Origin: Plectrocnemia conspersa
Lineage: Eukaryota; Arthropoda; Insecta; Trichoptera; Polycentropodidae
Assembly: GCA_009617715.1 (NCBI GenBank)
Contig: VTFK01000052.1
Span: 806,001-870,000 of the forward strand
Length of the DNA: 64,000 nucleotides
Direction of reading: 5' to 3'
Shown here piece after piece: positions 1 to 11,200 of the stretch. A program made the translations under genes and the position numbers. The notes beneath the pieces were generated by a model. It saw only the letters and a list, made by a program, of their open reading frames with translations. It was not told the origin of the DNA and searched no databases. Each line of letters opens with the position of its first letter. Positions within the stretch are counted from its first letter, which is position 1.

Positions 1-29
1 GCAAATAGACGTTTCGCAACTGTCAAAAT

Positions 30-560
30 GAGTTTTTTCTGTGTAGGACATTACTTATACCGATAATCATGACATTGGTCTTGGATCTGTTAATTTTGAG
101 GCTGCTTTATCTTTATGCGTGGCTTAACTACTTCGTCGGTAGTTCTCGTTATTAATGTGGTGTCATCGGCGTATCTTAAATTTGACAGTTTTCCTCCACC
201 AATTGATACTTCGCCATTTTATCCATTCAGTACCCTTCTCATTATATATTCTCTGTAGATATTAAAAAGGTCAGATGATAAAAAGCACCATTGTTTTACT
301 CATTTCCAATTTTGAACTTATTTTATTTCGAGGAGTTCACTCGTCCTACTGTTGTGTTGCTATTGTATAAGCTTTGAAGTATGTTGGGATTCACATATTT
401 GATAATACACCCAAGAGGCATTCCTACTTTATACAATCAAATAGCTATGTATAGTCCACGAAGCAAAGAACTGCATTTTTCAATAATTTTGCAAATATTG
501 AGTATTTGTTCTGTAGTTTCGTTTCGATTAAAAAATCCAGATTGTTCTTTTTGATATTTG
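30..560 (-). mobile_element. RTE-type LINE reverse-transcriptase remnant
   Basis: The minus strand, with stops and frame shifts, reads YQKEQSGFFNRNETTEQILN, then VGMPLGCIIKYVNPNILQSL, then IYREYIMRRVLNG and GGGKLSNLRYADDTTLI. The NLRYADDT motif and the EYIMR lead-in are typical of the RTE/BovB clade palm. The 5' endonuclease part is missing. The C-terminal side ends near base 30, where a different repeat begins. Confidence 0.75.
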
Positions 561-1156
561 CACCCTATTTACTTAGGGAATCATATTATTATTTAAAAAA
601 AGTATATTAGATCACATATAGCACAACTTTATATATTCACATTTTTACTTACTCATATAAAAGGAAATTTTCTGAATTTACTATTTCTTGAGTCGGCGCA
701 AATAAATTCACATTTTCTAAGTATTGCCATTGAAATATAATTACTAATTATTTGATATTACATTGGCTTTATATAAACAACAACAATAACTGTTTCAAAT
801 ATTTACGTCACTGGAATGTCGATTATAAGACCGAATATAGTATCGACCTGCATTTATAGCACACATTCTTGACATACTCAAGTAGTTGCTTCGTCGGATA
901 CGTAAACTAAAGCCTCTTCGGAATTCGAACATGGAACTATTCTGAAGCTCTGAATTTTTGTTTCAACTCGTTTCATTAGTAACTTGAGTTTCTTGAACAT
1001 AACTGTTGCCGTGAAATTGATCAACGAAATTATTTTGCACCTCTCCTTGATGAATATAATGTTTTGTCTATTTTTCTGAACGTTAGGACAAGGACTTTTG
1101 CACTAGGGATTGCAATACGGGTGGTACCCAAGGAACCTGGGCCATAGGAAAATAAT

Positions 1157-1230
1157 CATAGAACTTTCATTAGGTTAGGTTTGGGTTTGAACAGCAAATG
1201 CACGTTTCGCAACTGTCAATTTTCGTTTCG
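1157..1230. repeat. Interspersed repeat shared with 11280-11350 and with bases 1-30
   Basis: The text CATTAGGTTAGGTTTGGGTT followed by TGAACAGCAAATGCACGTTT recurs at about 11293-11345 as CATTAGCTTAGGTTTGGGTT with TGAACAGCATATGGACGTTT. The tail CACGTTTCGCAACTGTCAA also matches bases 1-28. The family is not recognised. Confidence 0.7.
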
Positions 1231-2214
1231 CATATGTCTACTGGTAAAAACGTATTTGGACTAACTATATAAAAATCGACCTTCGGTACTACCGGGAGCA
1301 CAAACATTTTTTTTTTAAATCACTACATTTTATTTGTTGAAAACGATATCTCAATGGCTTAGAATTACAAAAACGACGTTTCTCATATTGCTTGAAAGCA
1401 GAAGCTCTGATTCCTGGTATAAAAATTTAAGATGCATCAAAGACGATGATTTTCTGGACTTATTGATCGAAGGAAAAAAATTGGCGCCCGTATTTTAAAA
1501 AATATTTTTTTTGCCTATGATATTGATACTATGTATTCATAATGAAAAAATATTTGTTATATTAAAAATAATATATTAAATACAATTAGTAACACACTAA
1601 TTATCACAATAAGCTTTTACCTTAATATTTTCTTATTAGCAATTGTTTTTAAGTATCAAAATTTCTACTCAAGCATTTTATTTAATATTTAATAATTCGA
1701 ATACCATAAGACGAAAAGAATAATGTCTAATACCTGCTTGTTGCGTAATGTGTTAAAAAATTCACGCTTACGAGCATTTCATTGTTGTTGTTCCATTCGC
1801 ACATTTATGTATGTAGTTGTGTAAGTCTGAAATAAATGTAGGTATCTACGCTTAACGGTAAACTAACATGGTAGTATATTTGTGGTTAGTGACGTGTAGG
1901 CGGCATTGACCGTGCTCTCTACACCAGCGAGTTCTTCTCTCACAGCTAACTTTACTTATAAAAGAGCGATGCCGCTCCGTTTTCTTCCTATTCCTATCGC
2001 TATCGCATTTTGCACAATCCGATTGGATGCAAAAACTACTTTGTTATTGTGTTTATAAAAATACTGATATATACGACACATGTTCAGTTCCCTTACTTTT
2101 GAGTAGTACTGTACATTAAGTAGTAGGTAATCTTGAAACGAATGTCATTTTATAATGTATCTAAAAAATCAAAATATATTTAAATGATGCAAAATATAAT
2201 TTTATTCTGAAGAT

Positions 2215-2645
2215 ATAATCTTCTTCCATCTCTCAGTCAATTTTTAAATTCCATTAGTATTATATGCTGGAGGCTTTGATGAAAAATATTCCGATAGTCC
2301 CATTTTTATATCGTATTGCATCGATAGTCGGAAGGAGCAAGGTCCGAATAATATGGTGGATGAGATAAAATCAAGAGGTAATTTCGCTGCATGATTTAAT
2401 GCAGGCCATTTTCTCACATACATATTTTCTTTCCAAGCATCTTAATGTATCTCTGCACTGTTAATTTTTTCGGCCAGCTGCGTAGGATTTGCTTGCATTT
2501 TTACAGCCAGGACATCATCGTCTATCTTTGCTGGTCTCCCAAATCGCAATTTAAAACATCTTTGACATTTACGGCTATCTAATGAATTATCTACTACGTT
2601 TTTAGTGGCCGTAGTTGCCGACTTTTTTTTAAAGAAATACATTTA
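2215..2645 (-). mobile_element. Degenerate mariner with internal deletion
   Basis: On the minus strand an N-terminal piece (2442-2642) reads KLRFGRPAKIDDDVLAVKMQ then ANPTQLAEKI, the helix-turn-helix linker of mariner transposases (GRP.KIDDDVL). Directly below it the C-terminal signature SHPPYYSDLAPSDYR is legible around 2310-2370 (family form: HPPYSPDLAPSDYHLF). The catalytic middle is deleted. No terminal repeats were located. Confidence 0.75.
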
Positions 2646-4248
2646 GCATGCATTTTGAATAAATTGTTTATTTGTTAAAAATTCTGTCATCATAAATATT
2701 GGAACATAATTTTTTTTAAATATCAAAATGTGCTTCAACACATATTTAACTAAAAATAACTTACGGTATTAACTAAGCTTAAATTAAAAAAAAACGATAT
2801 TTATTTTGGGATTGATTAAAATTTAACTTACAATTAAAAAAACACAGATATTTTTACATATTTAAAATGTAAGGCTTTTGTTATTAAAAAAAGGACGTAT
2901 ATATAATTATATTTAATAAAACATAGAATATAATTTTATTTCACTTTTAATTTTAGACGTGTCTTTATTTGATGTAAACAAATATATTAAAAAAAGAAAC
3001 ATCTAACATCTCTTAGAAATATATGTAATGGTGATTAATATGTGTCTTATATCAGACAACAGATTAACATTCTTCAGATGTGTAAATATCACAATGCAAA
3101 AATTTTTGCTATTAAGATAAGATCATTTTATTTACATTGAGATCGAATATATCATTGGATTTTGTTTTGAAAAAATTCTATCTAATCTACCAATTTATGT
3201 ATACTGAGACATTTTAACTGTATAGTACATATCTGTATAGATATTTAACCATTTGCATGTCACAATCATTAAAAGCAATCGTAATATGTTATATACATTA
3301 AAATAAAAACATAGCAGTTGTTAAGCGTATGTACATGTCAAAATCTTAAATTAATTATTTAGTATATTAAAAAAAAAATAAAAAATAATATATGGTTTTT
3401 AATAATAATAAACCAAGTTTAACAATAAATTTTACATCTTTCCTTTATATATTATAATTTTTCTTATTATTTATTAGACGTTAGTGTTAGGCTGCATATG
3501 CAAACATTTTTTTGTAAATAAAAATATAATATTTACGTCATAAAAAAATATAGTTCATTTACCTATTCTTCACGTTTATGCTTTCCTACACATATTCCAA
3601 GTACACCTTTTTTACATCTGACGCAAATTAGGTTAGATATTTTTATAGGTCCTTCATTTTTGGAACTGCGTACAATACATCTTCTCTAATTACTACAAGG
3701 TAATTTTTCCAACCCTCTATTAGGGTAGTATTTGTAGCTGGAATAGATAATTGATTTTTTATTTGTAACCATTTCCGCTCATTTTTTACAATTATATTTA
3801 ATATAAATTGAAGACGTGTCATACATTTATTTTATAAATTATATAAGCATTTAGAATCATACGGGAAAAAATGTTGTAGATTACATTTTCCAATATTTTA
3901 TAGTTTTTCTATCATAAAGGTATTATACAGCATTTTATCAGATACATCTACACCTCCTATGTATTTATTGTAATAAAAATTGCTTTGCGTGTCGATTCAT
4001 GTTTTATACAGGGCGATTCAAAAAAAAAAAGAGGTTGGATGATGATATGTATGTCAATTTTTGTCAATTTCTGTCAACTCTGGCTTTGTTTTGAATAGTA
4101 GCAATGAAACTATCTTCAGATTCATATGCCATATTACTATCAGCACTACTCGCAAAATCTTTCAGCGTTGAAATCATTTTGTTATCTTGGGTAAATTAAA
4201 AAAAAAACGAATATTTTAAATATTTATTTTCACGGGTGTAAATTCAAA

Positions 4249-4254
<6 letters not shown>

Positions 4255-4279
<25 letters not shown>

Positions 4280-4280
4280 A

Positions 4281-4370
<90 letters not shown>
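4255..4370. repeat. (TA)n microsatellite, about 110 bp
   Basis: A nearly uninterrupted TA dinucleotide run. The open frame across it, a tyrosine/isoleucine repeat, is an artefact of the microsatellite. Confidence 0.95.
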
Positions 4371-4371
<1 letters not shown>

Positions 4372-5072
4372 GCTAAATATATTTTTTAACCTAAAACACA
4401 TGCGGCACGCGGGAACTGTCAAGAGATACTGACGTAACATGTCGAAACATGGAATCACGCTCCTTGACACTCAAATTATTTCTGGATATAAAATATATAA
4501 TTGTATATTTGTGATATGAAATTATCATCATTTTTAATCTTATACGTGGTCTAAAAAAATAATTAATCAAAAAAATTAATTACAATTATTGATTCATTTT
4601 TGATTTCTATATTCATTTTAAAATAAAATAGGCAAAACTATTTAACAGACATATTCATTATATAGTAGCAATGGATATCACAATACGAAAAGAGTATCAC
4701 AAAAATAAGATACCGTCACTAAATTGTAAAATGACACATGAAAAATGCCAAATACATAAATATAATAATATACCATGAATGTTTTGTTTTGAAAATATTG
4801 GGAATCTCTATTGGATTTATGTATGTAAGGAGCTCAGCTGTAATTTAGATTTAATAATAATTATTCCATACTGATAACCTTAATTTAAATTTGTTGTGTA
4901 GCTTTTGCGCAATCTTGAACGCAAAAATTTGTGATACACATGATATATATGTACTGGACATAATAGGTAAAACTATACTATATAGAGATTGAATTTTTTT
5001 GTTTATATGTACTATTTTAAAAAATATATGATGCAGAAAAAATATTATAAATATGTTTTTTTATTGTTTCAG

Positions 5073-5203
5073 AAGCACCTCAATATGGGGCTGCTGACAG
5101 TCCTAGTCCTTCAGCCGGAAATAAAACTTTTGTTCCTTGCAAAGTTTGCGGCGATAAAGCATCTGGATATCATTATGGTGTTACGTCCTGCGAAGGCTGT
5201 AAG
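5073..5203 (+). CDS. E78: E78 exon: first zinc finger
   Basis: The acceptor is TTTCAG at 5067-5072 and the donor is GTAAGT at 5204. Two bases complete an upstream codon, then the frame reads [13 protein letters not shown] and the first finger [20 protein letters not shown] followed by CK. The exon ends exactly between CEGCK and GFFRR, an intron position conserved in many nuclear receptors. No start codon is expected here: the N-terminal A/B domain must lie in exons upstream of the window. Confidence 0.95.
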
Positions 5204-8200
5204 GTAAGTGATAAGAAGATCTACAGAAACTTGTCCTTGCGAGGCCGGTCGTCATTGTTCTGTTTATTCGCACGCGATGTCTCACTTCTCTTTCTCTCTC
5301 TCACTCTCGCTATCTCGTTCTCTCCAATCTCGTTCAAGATGTGCCGTTAGTAGTCTGCTCCAAAGATGAAAAATGGACAGAAAACTTGTTTTAAACGAGC
5401 TATATACACACATCTACATTTAAACCACTCCTCCATAAGCTACAAATTAGCTTCCGAATTATAAATAAAACCGCTCTTCCATAAGCTATAAATTATAAAT
5501 TAGTATAATATTATGTTGATTAATGGTTACCAAATTTTTGGTCTGTGATTTTTTCGCATCCATGCTTTATAACAATCTAGAATGATTTTATCAACGGTAT
5601 AAGATTACTTAATTATAATCAAACTGAGATAATTTTCAGCCCTTGGTATGCTACTGCTCTCCAGCACCCACCACCTCAATTTGGTGGTAGGTGCTGGACA
5701 GCAATGGCCTCTATCCTCTTTCATGCATTGCAAGTGACAGTCTTTTTGAATTGGCTAATTGCCGTCCGCCTTCTATCCGTTCAATGTTTCAAAATGTTTT
5801 ATACAGCACTGAAGTTCTTTTAATTAGGGGGTCTTGATTTAAATGACTTAATAAACTAACATAGCATCTGTTGTACTGTCAAGTCGTTTAAATCAATAAC
5901 TAGCGATCCCAAATATGCAAAATTGCTGGACATTTCCAGTCTGTGAAAATCTACGGTTATCGGATGAAAGGGCGGTGAATTCCCGGAGGCTTCCAGATAA
6001 TTAGTTTTAAAAATGTTGACATTTAATCCCATCTCCAATATTTGATGCAAGGTGAAAATCAGGTCAATTGTGAATCGATTTGGGTGAAAACATTTCTACG
6101 AATCATGACAGTTAATTTAAAATAATTTATATTCGGTATTTAATATAGTTTTTCCTCTATATTTTTTTCAATCTAATGCGTCTCTTTTTTATGTAGAGGG
6201 CAATTCAACTCCGTATCTTAATCCACAGGTTTCATTTCAGCTTTCCATATGTTTTGTGTTATTCAATGTAAAACTTGAAGAAGCTTAGAACTGTCTTATT
6301 GGACTGGAGTATTATCAGTACTTGGTGATTTATTATTATTCAGGTTATTCAAAGCCAGTTCAACTGCCTCAATACTGAGAGCATCTACACCTGGTTCTAA
6401 TGCAATTTGCTTCGGTGTAAATTCCATTTAAAATCATTAAAATGTTAAGACCGTTAGAGGATTTCTCCATTTTTAAATTCCTTTTTTTCACTATTTATTT
6501 TCTTCTAAAACATTCCGGTTTCATGTTGTGGGTTTAGTGTGTCTATCTTTTCTGTTTGGCTACGTTCGCAATTTTTTTTTCTGTCGTTAAATTTTCATTT
6601 CTTATTTTTAGTATTTTTTCATCAAATCATTCGTTTATATGTGATTTTTTTCTCTGCTCTATATTTTTAGATTCCATGATTTTTGTATTTCTTTATTAAG
6701 TAATTGTGTTTGTTATCGTAATGCATAATAAACGTTTTACTATATATTTATATAAAAATGGCTTACATTGATTGATCTTGATATAAAAAAAATAATATTG
6801 CTGTATCTTTATAAGATACAACAATATTATTTTCGGCGGTAATTATTATTATGATCTTAGGTGGCCAATATTGCTAAAAAAATCAGCAATTTAAGCTAAA
6901 ATTTCACTGTCTAAATATCGAATAGTAAGTTATTATAGCTGGTATAAAAATAAACATAATAATTTATTTTAAGAATGTGTTTCTATACAATAATTTGAAT
7001 ACATTCTAAATAATATATTTTGGGTTATAACTATAATTATCTTATCTTTGTGCTAAAGATATAAATTTAAATTAAGCAATATATTTTTAATCATTTCTCT
7101 GATTATTAATTATTTTAAGTGTATTTTAATTAAAAATTCTCAATATTAAGAGACTATTATTTTTATTTTTTTAGAAACTATTATGAATATAATTTATATA
7201 TTTTGAAACTTGTCAAAATAGTTGAATTTTAAAACAAATATTATTTAAATGGTCATTCTGTTTTTATATTAAATGTTATGTTTTAAATTAAATTGTAGCT
7301 AATTTTTTAATTTAAAATAATAATATTCGTTACTATTTTTCATTTGCGTTAACACAGTCAGTTAGAGAGCTATCCATTTAATATTTTACAATACACAAAA
7401 ATCAAATATTTTTATGCGTATGCCAAATTTTAAGACATTTTTATGTTTATTTATTTTACACAAACCAGCTTTGCATTTTTGGCAACTATAAATATATACG
7501 TACGTGACACCTAAATTTGTTTTAATTTTGTAAATGAAAAAAATCCTGTAAGTGTTAAAAAATAAACTTGAGTAATGATAAGTATATCGAACGTATATCC
7601 GTATCATGTGCATTAGAGCTAATAGTAGGGGCGTAAACTCTGACTTCTCTTTCTAAATTATGAATAATAATGAAATGGATAACTCTCGAACTGACTATGT
7701 TAACGCAAATATAGTATAGACATTATGCATTATGAAAATTGTAAAATGTTTGTATACTAAAATTACATTAAATCCTTTAAAAATTCATATAATATAAAAA
7801 TTCTTAGATTAAAGTTAAGAAACTAATCATTTATTTCGTTCATTATCATTATATCAAATTTTTGTGTAAAAATCATCATAATATTTTTAAGCATCTGTCA
7901 TATTTTATTATTTATTTCAGGGATTTTTCCGGCGAAGCATTCAAAAGCAAATCGAATACAGATGTTTACGAGACGGCAAGTGTCTAGTGATACGACTGAA
8001 CAGAAATCGTTGCCAATTTTGCCGATTTAAGAAATGTTTAGCTGTGGGAATGAGTCGCGATTGTAAGTATAAAATCATTTAGCTCACTTTATAATTAAAA
8101 AATATTTTTAAAAGCAATATTTTATGAATTTATATATTTCTATCGTTATTTTCATAAAATTAATGATTAAATATGTTTTATTATAATTTATTTAATTTTA

Positions 8201-11200
8201 TCAAAGTTAATATAATTTATTTATATAATACATGTAAAAAAAATATTTTTGAATGTATTATAAATAGCTGTATATATTAAGCTATAAGCTACCATTGTTT
8301 AAGAAGCTTTTCAGTAAAGGTTATCGGCTAGTACTAATAGCTATTATTCTTCTTTCTCTCTTTCTCACAACTTGCTGGGTGCAATGTTCCCACAATCCGA
8401 AAACCGGTTGTGATGACGTTAATTTAATTCATATATTCCAGTTTTTTATATATTTTCACAGCACTACTACATTCACAATGTTGCAATATTCAATGATATT
8501 CAATCAAATTTTGTATGATCATTATCAATTATGTTATGACTAATATATTTGCATCTTTACTTATAAACAATTTAGATCGTTCGTTCGTGTAATGATTTTT
8601 TAATCATACCATTTCTTAATTAGCCATCAACGGCAAGATTTAAAAGACTTTTTATAACGAGTGAGAATCGAATCTAAACCGACTTTTTCTCAATAGTAGA
8701 GCGCAAAAAACAATTACTCCTTCTTATTTTTTTATAAAAATATACTATGATTGTTTCAAGAGTTGGGCCCCGGGAATTTGTCTCCTCTTCTCCCCGATTA
8801 GGATTATACTTACATTTTATTTACATATATTAAATAGCAACAATATAATGAATTTATGCTATTCGTAATAAGCAGTTGTCTTCTATGATTTATTCAATTA
8901 CATTTCCAAATTATGACTGTTTATACGTTTTCTTTTTGTGTTTGATTAAACAGTTTTTGAGGGTAATTTTAATTGTATCGCCATAAAATTTTTTTAAAAA
9001 TAGACCTTGCAAATATCTCGGCTTAGTTTGATTTGAAGTGCTATTGTAACGCATTTCTGGATACAAATTCCTTGAAAAAAAAAGATCGATACTTCAATGT
9101 CTCTTGTATTGCTGAAAAAATCCACGAAGTAGTGTTGAAGCAATATATACTAGATTTTGAATTGATATTGTGATCCATATATTGTCACGTAGTGCTAATC
9201 TCTTTGGCTGGTATGACAAACGCCAACCGATTTGCCAGCGCTTATGTCTTCATAAGAGACTTTTGTTTGTGTCAATTTCAATAAGAGCTGGATGATATTT
9301 GCTGATATATGCTGTATATTTTCAGGGTGGTATAATCGATAAACCCGCCAAAAGCCTTTTGACATTAATATGAGTTATTAATTTTTGCGGACACAATAAC
9401 TGCGGTAGTTTTTTTATTAATAATAAACATTGTAAATATCTCGTTAGATTAATATAAAATCAAAAATTTGTAGCTCTGATATAAAAGGGCGAAAATGTGT
9501 TATATTAAATAATAGAGCAAAACTATTTTATTAAAAAATTGTAAGTTTGTTTAAAACATTTCTAGAGAAAAAATATTATTAATCAATTTGAAAATTTCAG
9601 GTGTATGACTTTAATGTCATTAACGCTTTCTTCCCTTAAAATTTGATCAAGTAATGATTCATTTCTTCTTATGTGTGCTAACACCTAAGCATTTTTTTAT
9701 CATCACCAAAAACTAGGTATTGCATTCGATGCAACTAATAGGTTCAATAGTTTCATTCAACCAACTGATAAAATTAAACAGACGATCTAATATTTAAACT
9801 CATAAAAATAGTTAATATGAAATATTATGTACTAGATCGATAAACCAGTGTTATAGTCGATGACTTATACCTGAAAGTACTGGGCTAGAATCCTATTTGA
9901 ACTATCTGGAAGATAATTATAATTCCGATGGATCATTACAGATTAGATTATTTTAGATGTTCTCATGGATAAATATCGTAATGAATAATTAAAATATAAT
10001 TTATTTAAGTCATGTATAGTGTAACATATTATTTGTTAATTGTAATAATAGTTAATACAATAATTAATAAAATAGATGTCTGGTGTGGCACTATTTATTT
10101 GGTAGTTTTTAATTGTGTTTAGACCACTGTACCGCATTAGGTTTTTGCTTGTTATGTTATTATTATTAATAATTAAATTTTCTATTGTATATTGCACTGC
10201 ATAATAAAGTTGTCAGCGTATCAAATGTCATTTATTACTTCCTTGCTGATTATTATTTACTTCATTGCTTGAGGCATAAGTGCCTCATTGAATATTCGTT
10301 CAATACAAATTAAAGAGTATCGACAACAATACTCATTCTATTATTCATCCGATCTGAAAGTAGCTAATTTCGTAACATTACATATAAATTATGGTTTATT
10401 TTTGATACTAATAGAATTGAACAAGTATTGATTAAAACATTATATACAGAAACTAATTAATAAAATCAGACAGTATGATATTACTATTTTGAATACCGGT
10501 ACTAAATGTAAATACTATTTCCTGTGAAGAGGACACTGGGAAAAAATTTTTTTGATAACATAACAAAATATACGAGTTAACCCTTTCTATGCAACAAATA
10601 AATATAAAAAATTTTCAACATATTTTCTGAAATCATATTTAATGCCAAATATTTTATTTGCGCATTGAAAATTATTAAAAATATTTACTCATAATATTTA
10701 CTAGATAATTAATCGTGTTTTCTTTGCTGCTCAGTGTTGCCATATAGTGAATTTCTAAAAACTATCGATTATTAAGCGTTTATGTTAACACTTTTTATAA
10801 CAATACTACGAATGAGAATTGAATAAAGCACATCTAAACCGAATTTTGACCAATAGGAGAGCGCAAAAAACAATTATCCCTTCTCAGAAGACAAAAATCC
10901 ACGTCAAAAGCAATAAAATCGTGCCGTCGCCGTCGCAGCGGGAACGCTCGTTACCGAGCGTTCCCGACTGCGATTTTATTTATTATTGCTTTGACGTGAA
11001 TTTTGCCTTCTGAGAAGTGAATTGCTTTTGCGCCTCCTATTGACCAAAAATTCGGTTTGTATATACTTTGATCAGCCCTTTTATATTAAAAGTGCATAGA
11101 AATATCGATTAAGATAGCTATCATATTTTTAAAACATAGTGTAATATTGAAATGCAGACAAATTATGGAGCAATGTGCGATGCACTTATTCTGTATTTAT

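Larger units (their letters stand above)
1..5072. other. E78 5' intron or upstream DNA, no exon recognised
   Basis: No exon of the E78 A/B domain could be recognised. The stretch holds an RTE reverse-transcriptase remnant (about 30-560), a repeat shared with 11.3 kb (about 1157-1230), a mariner remnant (about 2215-2645) and a (TA)n tract (about 4255-4370). The rest is AT-rich sequence with nothing I can assign. Confidence 0.7.
5204..7920 (+). other. E78: E78 intron 1 (as numbered in window)
   Basis: This 2.7-kb intron contains a CT-rich tract (about 5278-5330), an isolated hairpin (5650-5708), an RTE LINE remnant (about 5840-6430), a 41-bp palindrome (6791-6831) and an inverted-repeat MITE (7342-7710). 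Confidence 0.85.

Noticed and set aside
4216..4470. 84-codon open frame rich in Tyr-Ile
   Set aside because: It is the translation of the (TA)n microsatellite.
8295..8543. 82-codon open frame in E78 intron 2 with a hydrophobic start resembling a signal peptide
   Set aside because: No homology, no coding-like composition after the first 40 codons, no splice context; chance hydrophobicity in T-rich DNA.
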